The notes under the pieces are model-generated. The model ran no database searches, was not told where the DNA came from, and saw nothing but the letters and a program-made list of their open reading frames with translations. Made by a program: the position numbers and the translations under genes. This document shows positions 20,963-30,373 of a DNA stretch of 35,564 nucleotides, one piece after another (position 1 is the first letter of the stretch; every line of letters begins with the position of its first letter). Origin of the DNA: Symploca sp. SIO2C1 (lineage in GTDB: Bacteria; Cyanobacteriota; Cyanobacteriia; Cyanobacteriales; Coleofasciculaceae); the NCBI GenBank assembly GCA_010692635.1, contig JAAHGL010000064.1, positions 1 to 35,564 on the forward strand, in the 5' to 3' direction.

Positions 20963-22897
20963 ATGTCTATGGCAAATAGTAAGTTGGGAACATTGCAAAG
21001 ACTAGGGTTTCGATTAAAGCGTGCTGTTGGGTTAGCTGAAGATAGTAGCATACGCTACAGTCGTTTATTATCACGAGCAAAGCATCTGGCAGTTGTTTTA
21101 AAAACGAAAGGACTTCGGTATGCCATAGCTAAGATACTCCAAAAAATCTCTCAAAAGCTGGAGGTCGTAGCACCACCAGTTGAAATCCTACCAGAAACGC
21201 ACCAAAGCGATGACATCAACTACCAACAATGGTTAAACAATAACTATCCCAGGCAAGCAGACTTGCGCAAGATGGTTGAGACAGTAGACATATTTAGTTA
21301 CCAGCCAGTCATTAGCGTGATTATGCCGGTGTTTAATCCACCGGAAAGTTTCTTACGAGCAGCTATTGAGTCAGTTCTAGAGCAGGTTTATCCTTACTGG
21401 GAATTATGTATTGCTGATGATGGCTCAACCAATAGCTATGTTAGACCAATCTTGGAAGCATATATAGAGCAAGATGAACGGATAAAAGTACTCTGGAGAG
21501 AAGAAAACGGTCATATTTCCGTTGCTTCTAATTCCGCTTTAGAGCTTGCAACAGGTGAGTTTGTCGCTCTACTAGATCATGACGACTTATTAAACCCAGA
21601 TGCTTTATATGAAGTTGCCTTACTGCTAAACAGGCATCCCTATGCTGACATTATTTACTCAGATGAAGATAAGATTCAAGATGATGGTAAGTTCAAAGAC
21701 CCATTTTTTAAGCCTGATTGGTGTCCTGACTCATTCTTATCTAGGATGTACACTGCTCACTTGGGAACCTATCGCCGTTCACTAGTAACGGAAATCGGAG
21801 GATTTAGGGTTGGCTATGAAGGCTCTCAAGACTATGATTTGGTATTGAGACTGACAGAAAAAACAGACAACATTTTTCATATTCCCAAGATTTTATATCA
21901 CTGGCGGAGTCATACCGCTTCTACTGCTAGCAATTTGGAGAGTAAAAGCTATGCTACTGATGCTGCTCAAAAGGCTCTAGCAGATGCACTCCAGAGGCGA
22001 GGGGACTCAGGAAAAGTAATTCCTGTTGTCTGTGGTTATCATATTATTAGATATGAGATTAAGGAATTCAAGAAAGTCAGTATAATCATTCCCACCAAAA
22101 ATTTGGGTAATATCCTTGATAATTGTTTGCAGTCGATTTTTGGGAAAACTCAATACCCCAACTATGAAGTCTTGCTGATTGATAATGGCAGTACTGAAGC
22201 CAGAACCCATGAAGTGATCAAAAAATGGCAAACTAAGGAACCAGATAGATTTAGATGTGAGTTACTAGATATTCCTTTCAATTTTTCCAAAATCAATAAT
22301 TATGCTGTCGAGCGCTCCCAAGGAGAGTACCTACTATTTTTAAATAATGATACAGAAGTTGTAACTCCCGATTGGCTTGAGGCAATGGTGGAGCAAGTTC
22401 AGCGTCCTTCTATTGGTGCAGTAGGTGCAATGCTGCTGTATCCCGACAATACGATACAACATGCTGGGGTAGTAGGGGGAATTGGAGGTGTTGCCGGTCA
22501 TAGCCATAAATACTATACCTCCGACTCTCCTGGTTATTTTGGTCAAATTCAAACTATCAATAACTACTCAGCTGTAACAGCCGCTTGTTTGATGTGTAGG
22601 CGTAACGTCTTTGAAGAGGTTGGCGGTTTTGAAGAAGAGCTGACAATTGCTTTTAATGATGTTGACTTCTGTTTTAAGATAGTTGAACAAGGTTATCGGA
22701 ATATCTACTTACCCCATGTGGTGCTGTATCACTACGAGTCGAAGAGTCGGGGTTATGAGGATACTGTGGAAAAACAGACTCGATTTAGTAGAGAAATTAA
22801 ATATATGCAAAACAAGTGGCAAAAAATCATTCAATATGACCCTTGCTACAGCCTCAATTTAAGTAATAAGACCGAGGATTTTAGTCTTAGACTATAA
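20963..22897 (+). CDS. Tandem-domain GT2 glycosyltransferase
   Basis: The 644-residue product has a basic N-terminal segment of about 110 residues, then two GT-A domains. The first (VISVIMPVFNPPESFL, LCIADDGSTNSYV, LLDHDDLLNPDALY) spans about 112-330. The second (VSIIIPTKNLGNIL, LLIDNGSTEARTHE, LFLNNDTEVVTPDWLEAMV) begins near 372, with the acceptor motif FNDVDFCFKIVEQGYRNIYLP after it. Two sugar-transfer sites in one chain suit a polymerase or a dual-linkage enzyme of rhamnan or O-antigen synthesis. No membrane segments are seen. It follows the methyltransferase by 93 bp, a gap holding CAATTAG heptanucleotide repeats (about 20903-20950). ATG 20963 or 20969 may be used. Confidence 0.92.
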   Translation: MSMANSKLGTLQRLGFRLKRAVGLAEDSSIRYSRLLSRAKHLAVVLKTKGLRYAIAKILQKISQKLEVVAPPVEILPETHQSDDINYQQWLNNNYPRQADLRKMVETVDIFSYQPVISVIMPVFNPPESFLRAAIESVLEQVYPYWELCIADDGSTNSYVRPILEAYIEQDERIKVLWREENGHISVASNSALELATGEFVALLDHDDLLNPDALYEVALLLNRHPYADIIYSDEDKIQDDGKFKDPFFKPDWCPDSFLSRMYTAHLGTYRRSLVTEIGGFRVGYEGSQDYDLVLRLTEKTDNIFHIPKILYHWRSHTASTASNLESKSYATDAAQKALADALQRRGDSGKVIPVVCGYHIIRYEIKEFKKVSIIIPTKNLGNILDNCLQSIFGKTQYPNYEVLLIDNGSTEARTHEVIKKWQTKEPDRFRCELLDIPFNFSKINNYAVERSQGEYLLFLNNDTEVVTPDWLEAMVEQVQRPSIGAVGAMLLYPDNTIQHAGVVGGIGGVAGHSHKYYTSDSPGYFGQIQTINNYSAVTAACLMCRRNVFEEVGGFEEELTIAFNDVDFCFKIVEQGYRNIYLPHVVLYHYESKSRGYEDTVEKQTRFSREIKYMQNKWQKIIQYDPCYSLNLSNKTEDFSLRL

Positions 22898-22988
22898 GTT
22901 AACTTTGCCTAAATGCTACCTTATACAGACCAAAGAATAGAGCAATCCTCAATCAATCCTGTTCAATCAAGACTTATTGTAAATTTAG

Positions 22989-23025
22989 AGAACTCAATTA
23001 TCAATTATCAATTATCAATTATCAA
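22989..23025. repeat. AATTATC heptanucleotide repeat
   Basis: About five AATTATC units follow directly in the gap between the GT2 gene and the next methyltransferase, ending 10 bp before the latter's ATG. It is the same unit as in the 18739-18797 array. Confidence 0.85.
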
Positions 23026-23034
23026 TTCTAAACC

Positions 23035-23802
23035 ATGACCTCAATTTTAGAAAAAGTAACCAAAAAAGTTAAACACTTAGTCACCCCAAATGAACAGCCA
23101 GCTCAGGTAGACTCTACCACTCCGATTTCACCAGAGCAGGCATTGCGTAGGCAAATTGCTTGGCATTATTTATCTGGTAATGGTATTGAAATTGGTGCGC
23201 TGCACTCCCCGCTGGAGGTTCCGCCTCATGCGAAGGTGCATTACATTGATCGTCTATCGATTGCTGAGCTCAGAAAGCAGTACCCTGAATTAGCAGAGTA
23301 TGAATTAGTAGAAGTAGATATTATTGATGACGGGGAAACTTTACCATCAATAGCTGATGCTTCCGTTGACTTCGTGATTGCCAACCACATGATTGAGCAT
23401 TGCCAGGATCCTATCAGCACGATTGAGCATCATCTGAGGGTACTCAAGCCAGGTGGTATTTTATATATGGCTGTACCAGATAAGCGCTATACTTTTGATC
23501 GCGATCGCCCGATCACATCTCTAGAACATCTGATTCGGGATTATACTGAAGGGTCCGAATCGTCAAAATACTCTCACTTTGATGAATGGACTAGGGTAGT
23601 TAATAAAGTTCCTGAAGATAAGGCTGCTGCCTACATTCAACGCTTAATGGAGATGGACTATAGCATTCATTTTCACGTATGGACTCAGGTAGAGTTTGCA
23701 GAATTGCTGCTCTACTGCAAAAACCAATTATCATTCAAATTTGACATTGAACTACTCCAAAAGAATGGAATTGAGTTTATCTTAATTCTGAGTAAAAACT
23801 AG
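23035..23802 (+). CDS. SAM-dependent methyltransferase
   Basis: The 255-residue product is a Methyltransf_11-type enzyme. After a basic helical N-terminus (ILEKVTKKVKHLVTP) comes the cofactor loop NGIEIGALHSPLEVP (motif I replaced by IEIGALHSPL, a form seen in glycan methyltransferases), VHYIDRLS, VEVDIIDDGETL, and the post-motif region VDFVIANHMIEHCQDPISTIEHHLRVLKPGGILYMAVPDKRYTFD. The His and Asp residues in the C-terminal third are conserved-looking but not assigned. It closes the plus-strand polysaccharide block, 137 bp after the GT2 gene. A role in end-methylation that would signal to the Wzt C-terminal domain is an inference. ATG 23035 is preceded directly by the AATTATC array, so translation initiation may be weak or leaderless-like. 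Confidence 0.87.
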   Translation: MTSILEKVTKKVKHLVTPNEQPAQVDSTTPISPEQALRRQIAWHYLSGNGIEIGALHSPLEVPPHAKVHYIDRLSIAELRKQYPELAEYELVEVDIIDDGETLPSIADASVDFVIANHMIEHCQDPISTIEHHLRVLKPGGILYMAVPDKRYTFDRDRPITSLEHLIRDYTEGSESSKYSHFDEWTRVVNKVPEDKAAAYIQRLMEMDYSIHFHVWTQVEFAELLLYCKNQLSFKFDIELLQKNGIEFILILSKN

Positions 23803-23806
23803 TACA

Positions 23807-23842
23807 AGAAGGCAGAAGGCAGGAGGCAGAAGGCAGAAGGGA
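23807..23842. repeat. GAAGGCA/GGAGGCA heptanucleotide repeat
   Basis: About five 7-bp units (GAAGGCA, GAAGGCA, GGAGGCA, GAAGGCA, GAAGGGA) lie directly after the methyltransferase stop. It is the intergenic version of the repeat found inside the radical SAM coding region at 15393-15474. Confidence 0.85.
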
Positions 23843-23921
23843 AGAAAGCTTACTGTACAAGCTTTTTAACCTTTTTTAACTGGTACACTTATTTCCGCCA
23901 AGCTGCACTAGGGCTTACAGA

Positions 23922-24072
23922 AAGCGGCGGGAAGCCCATTCCTTTAGGGATGGGAGGGATAGCCGCCCGCCGCTTGGTTGTTAGTTATTGTTTTTTTGTT
24001 TTTTGTACAAACAACCAACAACTAACAACTTGCTAACAGGAAATCCTCCGGGCTTTAGTCGGGGGATGAGTT
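23922..24072. mobile_element. Fossil 3' end of an IS200/IS605 tnpB element (omega-RNA-like)
   Basis: AAGCGGCGGG (23922-23931) pairs with CCCGCCGCTT (23966-23975) around an inner hairpin, CCCAT-TCC (23935-23942) with GG-ATGGG (23947-23954) and loop TTTA. This double stem, followed by GGGATAGCC, is the shape seen at the 3' end of cyanobacterial tnpB genes, where it forms part of the guide RNA scaffold. Next, GTTGTTAGTT (23977-23986) is inverted at 24020-24029. An imperfect hairpin with a CTTTAG loop at about 24045-24065, followed by GGATGAG, resembles the IS605-type right end. No transposase frame remains. It may also act as a terminator for the convergent methyltransferase and phosphorylase genes. 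Confidence 0.6.
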
Positions 24073-24077
24073 AAAAC

Positions 24078-26615
24078 TTACTTTCCTGCATTCAAAAATG
24101 CTCCTCCTTGAACATAATCTTCCAACTCAATCTTGACTGGCTTAACTTTCCAGATTTGTTCACAGTACTCCCGAATCGTGCGATCCGAAGAAAACTTACC
24201 CATGTTAGCGGCATTGATAATTGACATGCGAGTCCAGTATTCCTGATCTTGGTAAGCTTGGCTTACCTTATGCTGACAATCAATGTAAGCTTGGTAATCA
24301 GCAAGGAGCATGTACTGATCTTCATAGAGTAAGGAATCTACAATAGGTTTAAACAATTCCGTATCGCCGTGGGAGAAGTAACCATGAGCTATATAGTCGA
24401 TGACTGTTTTGAGTTCCCCATTACTGTTGTAATAATCCATTGGATTGTAGCCATTCGCCTTCATTTCCTGTACTTCTGAGGCAGTTAAACCAAACAGGAA
24501 GAAGTTTTCTGCTCTCGCCTCTTCTCGGATCTCAATATTGGCTCCATCAAGAGTGCCAATGGTGATGGCGCCATTCATGGCAAATTTCATATTGCCTGTA
24601 CCAGAGGCTTCCTTTCCTGCTGTGGAAATTTGCTCTGAGAGATCAGCCGCAGGGTAGATACGCTGTCCTAAAGAAACGCTAAAGTTGGCTAAGAATACGA
24701 CTTTCAACCGTCCTCGGACATCAGGATCTTTATTAACTACTTCTGCCACCGAGTTGATTAACTTAATAACCAATTTAGCCATAAAGTAGCCGGGAGCTGC
24801 TTTACCAGCAAAGATGAAAGTCCTAGGTACGATATCTAGGTTGGGATTCTGTTTAATCCGGTGGTAGAAGGCAATAACGTTTAACACACTCAAAAGCTGA
24901 CGCTTATACTCGTGCATCCGTTTGACTTGGACATCGAAAATGGAATTCGGGTCTACTTCAATGTTATTGTGCTGCCAAATGTAGGCTGCAAGCTCCCGCT
25001 TGTTTTCTTGCTTAATTTTCTGCCAGCGATCGCGAAATTGGGGATCTTCAACAAATTGTTCGATTTGTTGAAGCTTATCTAAATCGGTGACCCAAGCATC
25101 GCCAATTTTTTCGGTAATCAACTCAGCTAGCTTAGGATTGCTCAACAGTATCCAACGGCGCGGTGTGACTCCATTAGTCTTGTTGTAGAATTTTTCTGGC
25201 CACAACTGAGCAAAATCCCGGAGTGTAGTTTTTTGAAGTAGTTCTGTATGAAGTGCTGCTACTCCATTGACGGCATGGCTACCCACACAAGCTAAGTTAG
25301 CCATACGGATTGCTCTTTCAGGATATTCCTCAATAATCGATAGCCGTGTCACTAGTTCATCATCACCAGGATACCAAGTCTTGACATCTTGGAGGAAGCG
25401 ATGGTTGATTTCATAAATAATTTCTAGATGTCTGGGTAATAGGCTACCAAACAGATCTATCGGCCAACGCTCCAGAGATTCTGGCAACAGTGTATGGTTA
25501 GTATAGGCAAAGGTCTTTTGGGTGATATCCCAAGCCTTATCCCAATATAATTCGTGCTCATCTACCAGCAACCGCATTAACTCCGCAATACTTACCGCTG
25601 GATGGGTATCATTAAGCTGAATCGCTACCCTTTCATGGAGATTATCTAAGCTTTGATTGTGTCGTAGGTGATGGCGGATAATATCCTGGAGGGACGCTGA
25701 AGCGAAAAAGTACTGTTGCTCTAGGCGGAGTTGTCGCCCTTGGGGAGTATTATCGTTGGGATAGAGCACCTTGGAGATGGTCTCTGTGCTCATCTTATCA
25801 GATACAGCGTGGTCGTAGTTACCAGCATTGAAAGCATCAAAGTCAAACTCATCACTAGCCTCAGCCTTCCAAAGACGCAGGCGATTGACCATATTAGTGT
25901 TGTATCCCGGCACAGGAGTATCATAAGGGACAGCTTTGACTGTCCGTTCAGATATCCAAGAAACCTTACTATGACCCTTATGCTTACTGTAGGTTTCCGT
26001 GTAGCCTCCAAACGGCACTTCAACGTAAGCTTCAGGACGAGCAATTTCCCAAGGATTACCTAAACGTAACCATTTGTCAGGAAGCTCAACTTGCCAGCCA
26101 TCCTTAATTTTCTGGTGAAAGATACCGAACTCGTAACGAATTCCGTAGCCAACTGCAGGAATTTCTAAGGTTGCTAAGGAATCGAGGAAACAAGCTGCAA
26201 GTCTCCCTAGACCCCCATTCCCTAAACCCGGGTCTACTTCTTGCTCGATCAACTCATCCAAGTCAAGTCCAGATTCTTTAACTACTTGACGGATCTTGTC
26301 ATAGATACCCAGGTTAAGCAAATTATTGCCCAAATGGCGACCCATCAAGAACTCAGCTGAGAGATAGCAAACACTTTTGACATTTTTGTCTGAGTAGGTT
26401 TTTGCTGTCTGCAGCCAGCGTTGAAGAAGTCGGTCTCGCACGGTATAGGCAAGAGCCATATAGTAATCGTTGGGTGTGGCTATGGACTCAGATTTTCCTT
26501 GGACATAGAAGAGGTTGTCTGCGAAGGCTCGCTTGAGAGTCTCCACACTCATACCAGTGCGATCGTCTTCTACTTGAATATCGACGGGTTCTGTGGGGTT
26601 AATATATGTATTCAC
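24078..26615 (-). CDS. glgP: Glycogen/alpha-glucan phosphorylase
   Basis: The 845-residue product is a full-length GT35 phosphorylase that releases glucose-1-phosphate from glycogen in the cytosol. The N-terminus has [25 protein letters not shown] and the substrate region [46 protein letters not shown] and [18 protein letters not shown] lie in the middle. The pyridoxal phosphate lysine is in [14 protein letters not shown]. The start is ambiguous: AGGAG lies 9 nt before a TTG (26618) and 12 nt before the chosen GTG (26615), whereas the TTG at 26636 lies upstream of that site and would translate it. The gene stands alone, so it is probably regulated from the 369-bp region upstream. Confidence 0.95.
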   Translation of the reverse strand: MNTYINPTEPVDIQVEDDRTGMSVETLKRAFADNLFYVQGKSESIATPNDYYMALAYTVRDRLLQRWLQTAKTYSDKNVKSVCYLSAEFLMGRHLGNNLLNLGIYDKIRQVVKESGLDLDELIEQEVDPGLGNGGLGRLAACFLDSLATLEIPAVGYGIRYEFGIFHQKIKDGWQVELPDKWLRLGNPWEIARPEAYVEVPFGGYTETYSKHKGHSKVSWISERTVKAVPYDTPVPGYNTNMVNRLRLWKAEASDEFDFDAFNAGNYDHAVSDKMSTETISKVLYPNDNTPQGRQLRLEQQYFFASASLQDIIRHHLRHNQSLDNLHERVAIQLNDTHPAVSIAELMRLLVDEHELYWDKAWDITQKTFAYTNHTLLPESLERWPIDLFGSLLPRHLEIIYEINHRFLQDVKTWYPGDDELVTRLSIIEEYPERAIRMANLACVGSHAVNGVAALHTELLQKTTLRDFAQLWPEKFYNKTNGVTPRRWILLSNPKLAELITEKIGDAWVTDLDKLQQIEQFVEDPQFRDRWQKIKQENKRELAAYIWQHNNIEVDPNSIFDVQVKRMHEYKRQLLSVLNVIAFYHRIKQNPNLDIVPRTFIFAGKAAPGYFMAKLVIKLINSVAEVVNKDPDVRGRLKVVFLANFSVSLGQRIYPAADLSEQISTAGKEASGTGNMKFAMNGAITIGTLDGANIEIREEARAENFFLFGLTASEVQEMKANGYNPMDYYNSNGELKTVIDYIAHGYFSHGDTELFKPIVDSLLYEDQYMLLADYQAYIDCQHKVSQAYQDQEYWTRMSIINAANMGKFSSDRTIREYCEQIWKVKPVKIELEDYVQGGAFLNAGK

Positions 26616-26984
26616 CAATCTGCTGTACTCCTGCAATCAAGGACTTTCCATCGATAGAGTGTTAGTTGCTAACCTGCAACGCAGCGGAGATACCGCTGGT
26701 TTGATCTGCAAAGAACAATATAACGCACTCTCTTTGTCCCACTCAGGGACTAGAGTGATTGCTCAAAGATGCGATCGCAACCGCTAAGTGTAGTCATTAC
26801 CTCACCTTCGATGCAATCAGTTCAATGCGATCTATTAAGTCTTAGCATATTGAGTTTCTGATCGCGTTACATTGGTTACAAGTTAGGTTTTTCTACCAAA
26901 TTCGCTTCTCTCAATCCTTTATCCAGTCAGCCTTTGCCTGTCTGCATCTCTCGCCTTTGTTAGCCAAGCAGATTCATCTTCTCT
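26616..26984. other. 369-bp intergenic region upstream of the phosphorylase gene
   Basis: This region contains one HIP1 octamer (near 26770) and presumably the glgP promoter reading leftward. It also lies downstream of the aminotransferase gene, which ends at 26985. I see no convincing gene, terminator hairpin or riboswitch. Confidence 0.5.
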
Positions 26985-28337
26985 TTATATTTCATAAAAA
27001 TTTAAACCAAAGTCCAAAACTTGAATAATATAGTCTGCATCTTCTTTGGTTATACAAAGTGGTGGTTTAATACGTAGTACATTACGATGTAAGCCACCTT
27101 TACCAATGAGAAGTCCTAAATCTTTGGATAATTCATGAATTTGGGTAGCCAGCTCAACATTTGGCTCTTTTGTTTGACGATTTTTCACTAAATCAACACC
27201 AATCATTAATCCAGAACCACGGACATCGCCAATAGATTCATACTTGTTTTGTAAATTTTGAAGCGATGTTAGTAAATAATCTCCAACTAGGCAACAATTT
27301 TGTTGTAAATTTTCCCTTTCAATTGTCTCTAAAACTGCTTTACCTGCTGCACAAGAAACCGGGTTACCCGCAAATGTATTAAAATGCATCTTTTGAGTAA
27401 ATGCTTGGGCAATTTGAGGTGTTGTCACCACTGCAGCAAGAGGTACTCCATTACCAATACCCTTAGCTAAGGTAACAATATCAGGTTTGACATCCTGAGG
27501 TTCAAAACCCCAAAAAGCTTTCCCAGTTCTACAAAATCCAGTTTGTACTTCGTCTATAATCAACAATCCATCTGCCTCATGGACATAATCACAGACTTTT
27601 TTCAAGTAACCATCTGGATAAACGATTGTTCCTCCTACTCCTTGAATAGATTCTGCAATAAAACCAGCAATTTTGCCGCTTGTTGCATATTGAATTAGAT
27701 TCTTAACTTCATCAGCATATTTATCAGCGGCATTACCGTCCTGATTATGCCAAGGACCTCTGTAAATATCCGCATTCATCGCATGATGAATGCCAAAATT
27801 ATGAGGTGTATGATACTTCCAAGTACTTTGAGCTGTTAATCCCATGGAATTACCACTCATACCATGATAGCCATTACGAAGGGCGATGAAATCAAAGTTT
27901 TCAGTATAAACTCTCGCCATCAGTATTGCTAAATCATTAGCTTCTGATCCAGAGTTAACGAAATAAACTATTGATAAATCATCTGGCATTTTATCCCCTA
28001 GCATTTGGCTATATTCAGCAATCGTTGGGTGTAGATAAAGTGTCGTCGCATGTTGCAATTTTCCTGATTGCTCTTGTACCGCTTTCACAACATGAGGATG
28101 ACAATGACCAACATTAACTGTTGCTATGCCCGCAAAGGCATCCAAATAACGCTTTCCAGTTTCATCAAAAACGTACTGCATCGAACCTTCAACAATCATA
28201 ATTGGTTGCTGATAGTAAGTATCAACAACCGGGTTGATATGTTGTTTTCTTAAATCAATTACTTGTTGTACTGAAATACCAGTATAGGTCTTAGGTTGAT
28301 AATCGTACGGCGGAAGAGATGGTAGATTATTAGTCAC
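26985..28337 (-). CDS. Class III aminotransferase (alanine-glyoxylate aminotransferase 2-like)
   Basis: The 450-residue product is a fold-type I, class III PLP enzyme. It has the substrate-side region YLDAFAGIATVNVGHCHP, the phosphate-binding VNSGSEANDLAI near 127-138, NGYHG, the pyridine-N-contacting D262 in LLIIDEVQTGF, the Schiff-base K292 in TLAKGIGNG, and the C-terminal GLHRNVLRIKPPLCIT. The overall pattern is closest to alanine-glyoxylate aminotransferase 2 and related omega-transaminases. The natural amino donor and acceptor cannot be read. The start is GTG at 28337. It is the third gene of a tight minus-strand set with a methyltransferase (16 bp upstream) and a GNAT-like protein, which suggests a small biosynthetic pathway rather than photorespiration. 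Confidence 0.9.
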   Translation of the reverse strand: MTNNLPSLPPYDYQPKTYTGISVQQVIDLRKQHINPVVDTYYQQPIMIVEGSMQYVFDETGKRYLDAFAGIATVNVGHCHPHVVKAVQEQSGKLQHATTLYLHPTIAEYSQMLGDKMPDDLSIVYFVNSGSEANDLAILMARVYTENFDFIALRNGYHGMSGNSMGLTAQSTWKYHTPHNFGIHHAMNADIYRGPWHNQDGNAADKYADEVKNLIQYATSGKIAGFIAESIQGVGGTIVYPDGYLKKVCDYVHEADGLLIIDEVQTGFCRTGKAFWGFEPQDVKPDIVTLAKGIGNGVPLAAVVTTPQIAQAFTQKMHFNTFAGNPVSCAAGKAVLETIERENLQQNCCLVGDYLLTSLQNLQNKYESIGDVRGSGLMIGVDLVKNRQTKEPNVELATQIHELSKDLGLLIGKGGLHRNVLRIKPPLCITKEDADYIIQVLDFGLNFYEI

Positions 28338-28353
28338 TAGGGAAATATCTTGA

Positions 28354-29064
28354 TTATTTTTTTGAATAGATGTAACATTTTCCAGGATTTATAGCTTGTT
28401 CTACAAACCCGGCTTGTTCTAACATGTTAGTAAAAGTTGGATAACTAAGTAATCTAAGCTTGAGTGTTTGTTGTGCTAATAAGTCATCATTCTGATAAAA
28501 ACGATAATCAAGAAGAGCATAGCATTCATTTTCAATAAATTCAGTAGTCGCCACTCTTTTATGAATAATATCATTATCCAATTCAACTACATTATCTCCA
28601 TAAGCATTAGAAGAGCTAATAATTAATCGACCTCCTTCTTGAAGATGCTTGGCGACACAATCAAAGCTTTGCTGTATATCTGCTGAACTAAAAATATGAC
28701 TAGCAAGCATTGTTTCTGACTTATCATTAACCAATGTCCAAGCACCACCACGAGAATAAGCAACATCGAATTTTTGGGCGATATCTAGTTCGGAGACACT
28801 TTGGTAATATAAATCAACTTTTTGTCCTAATCTCTTTCGAGCTTGCTCTAATAAAGATTCACTATTATCAATTCCAGTTATCTTGTACAAAGGTTGAATT
28901 TGCAATAAATATTCTACAATTATCCCAGTACCTATGCCTATATCTAATAAATCTCGATCCTTTCCAATTATTTCAGAAAGTTCAGTGGCAATTTCAGGAT
29001 AGTTTCTATTTTTACCAACAAAACTATCATAGAACTGGGCAAGCTGTTGATATTGATCGTTCAT
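28354..29064 (-). CDS. Class I SAM-dependent methyltransferase
   Basis: The 236-residue product has a complete Rossmann methyltransferase domain: YQQLAQFYDSFVG at the N-terminus, motif I LLDIGIGTGIIVEYLL (about 39-54), acidic GIDNSESLLEQARKRLG, motif IV FDVAYSRGGAWTLVND, and post-I LQEGGRLIISSSNAYGD. The C-terminal half (TTEFIENECYALLDYRFYQNDDLLAQQTLKLRLLSYPTFTNMLEQAGF) is typical of small-molecule methyltransferases that close over the substrate. The substrate is unknown. ATG 29064 is clear. It sits between the GNAT-like gene (62 bp upstream) and the aminotransferase, so co-transcription is likely. Confidence 0.88.
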   Translation of the reverse strand: MNDQYQQLAQFYDSFVGKNRNYPEIATELSEIIGKDRDLLDIGIGTGIIVEYLLQIQPLYKITGIDNSESLLEQARKRLGQKVDLYYQSVSELDIAQKFDVAYSRGGAWTLVNDKSETMLASHIFSSADIQQSFDCVAKHLQEGGRLIISSSNAYGDNVVELDNDIIHKRVATTEFIENECYALLDYRFYQNDDLLAQQTLKLRLLSYPTFTNMLEQAGFVEQAINPGKCYIYSKK

Positions 29065-29126
29065 TGTTTATACTTCATACTCCTGAATGCTTTTGGTAAG
29101 TTATATTTTGTGTTTTTCTTCGTTAA

Positions 29127-29693
29127 TTAATTGAATTCCTTAGTCCATCTATTGAATTGCTCAGCCGTGGGTGTATGTATATAACCATATTTTTTAGATA
29201 AAAATTTGGCTCCTGCTTCTGTTCCCATCTCGGTAATTATTCTTTTAAATCCTGCATTTTTCGTAACTTCATGTACTTTCTCTGTAATAGCACTGATAAC
29301 CTCATGCCGGAATTTTGGATATAATTCAATTGTAAACATCCAACCTAAATCGCAGTCTTCCTTTCCTTCTGGTTGACAAGATGGAATCAAAAAAAATGCT
29401 CCCAAGAGATTTTGCTCCAAATCTAGGGCAATAACATGCACTAAACCTTCTTGATAAGGTTCGAGCAAATTTTTGAAGGTATGTTCTGCTGGACGACTCC
29501 TGGCAAAGTTACTATTAAACTTTGAATCTCCAAACACTCTATATAAAATAGCTTCAATTTCCTGCCAACGATTGAGTATATATTGATGCTCAACAACTTC
29601 TACTAGATAATCTCTTTTTTGCTTATTGAATGCGGTATTGCTTACTTTACCTAAAATATGAGAATCCATTGCCCTAATTGAAAATTTTGACAT
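29127..29693 (-). CDS. GNAT-like N-acyltransferase family protein
   Basis: The 188-residue product shows the GNAT order: helix-rich N-terminus with WQEIEAILYRVFGD, strand VHVIALDLEQNLLGAFFLIPS (beta4), then DLGWMFTIELYPKFRHEVISAITEKVHEVTKNAGF, where the acyl-CoA phosphate loop and alpha3 would be, and the C-terminal KRIITEMGTEAGAKFLSKKYGYIHTP. The canonical Q/RXXGXG/A loop is replaced by YPKFRHEV, so CoA binding may be altered. I chose ATG 29693; a TTG six codons earlier (29711) is possible. It is the first gene of the three-gene minus-strand set and its likely target is the product of the other two enzymes. Confidence 0.65.
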   Translation of the reverse strand: MSKFSIRAMDSHILGKVSNTAFNKQKRDYLVEVVEHQYILNRWQEIEAILYRVFGDSKFNSNFARSRPAEHTFKNLLEPYQEGLVHVIALDLEQNLLGAFFLIPSCQPEGKEDCDLGWMFTIELYPKFRHEVISAITEKVHEVTKNAGFKRIITEMGTEAGAKFLSKKYGYIHTPTAEQFNRWTKEFN

Positions 29694-29737
29694 CTTCCCA
29701 GGTTCATCCAAGTCATTTCAGAATAATTAAGATAGTA

Positions 29738-29770
29738 TCCCAGCGCTATACCAGCAAGGCTAGCGCGGGA
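29738..29770. terminator. TCCC-A-GCGCTA/TAGCGCGGGA hairpin
   Basis: TCCC (29738-29741) pairs with GGGA (29767-29770) and GCGCTA (29743-29748) with TAGCGC (29761-29766), one A bulged and a 12-nt loop. It lies just downstream of the DUF4330 gene and upstream of the three-gene set. It shares TAGCGCGGG-N-TTCT with the 32655-32693 hairpin. A T-run is lacking, so it may be a small repeat family that acts as a terminator. Confidence 0.5.
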
Positions 29771-29804
29771 TTCTACCATTCCGGAACGCTATATGAACAC
29801 TTGA

Positions 29805-30320
29805 TTAGTTAACTTTGACAGCAATGGTACTGGCATTGAAGTTGTAATCTGGCCCTTCTAACTCTACTGGCGTCCCAATTTTTACTGGGATATTGCCCAA
29901 AACAGGACCATTTTCGGTGATTTGCCCCTGACCTGCTAAGACTATCAGCAAATTAGCACTAAAAGAGTTGCCTCTGGGATCATCTAGTTCTTTAACGGAG
30001 CCATCTGGCTGGGGTACAGCTAAGGTTCGTGGTAGTTGTTTGACGGATTTGATCTCAATTTGACCATAGGGTTGATTGCGAATCACGATATTGGTCTTCT
30101 TCTGTTCATTAAACTCAGCCATCAAAGCCTTGGGATCGCGCACACTCAAACCCCGGACCAGTACTTCTACTTCTACTGGTCTGGTATCGTTAAGTTGAGC
30201 TACTGTACCAGTAGTGCCGAAAGTGATACCCACAAACACCGCTAAAATTACCAAGGCAGCACCCAAGTCAAGAATGCTCACCTTACCGAACAGCCGTCCT
30301 TTAGAATCCAAAATAGCCAT
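29805..30320 (-). CDS. DUF4330 domain-containing membrane protein
   Basis: The 171-residue product has one N-terminal membrane anchor (VSILDLGAALVILAVFVGITFGTTGTV, about residues 14-40) after the conserved ILDSKGRLFGKVS. Most of the rest is beta-rich and faces away from the cytoplasm: PVEVEVLVRGLSVRDPKALMAEF, GQIEIKSVKQLPRTLAVPQPDGSVKELDDPRG, LLIVLAGQGQ, and VKIGTPVELEGPDYNFNASTIAVKV. Both the order and the length match DUF4330 (conserved in cyanobacteria). The function is unknown; the fold suggests a periplasmic or lumenal scaffold. ATG 30320 has no strong ribosome binding site but directly precedes the conserved N-terminal motif. Confidence 0.88.
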   Translation of the reverse strand: MAILDSKGRLFGKVSILDLGAALVILAVFVGITFGTTGTVAQLNDTRPVEVEVLVRGLSVRDPKALMAEFNEQKKTNIVIRNQPYGQIEIKSVKQLPRTLAVPQPDGSVKELDDPRGNSFSANLLIVLAGQGQITENGPVLGNIPVKIGTPVELEGPDYNFNASTIAVKVN

Positions 30321-30373
30321 AGATCTTTACAAAGTGTTATTGTCAACCATTTACTGTTAAAAGGAATCATCCC

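Noticed and set aside
24078-26636. TTG at 26636 as the phosphorylase start
   Set aside because: It lies upstream of the AGGAG site, which is better used for the TTG/GTG pair at 26618 and 26615; the extra residues are not family-like.
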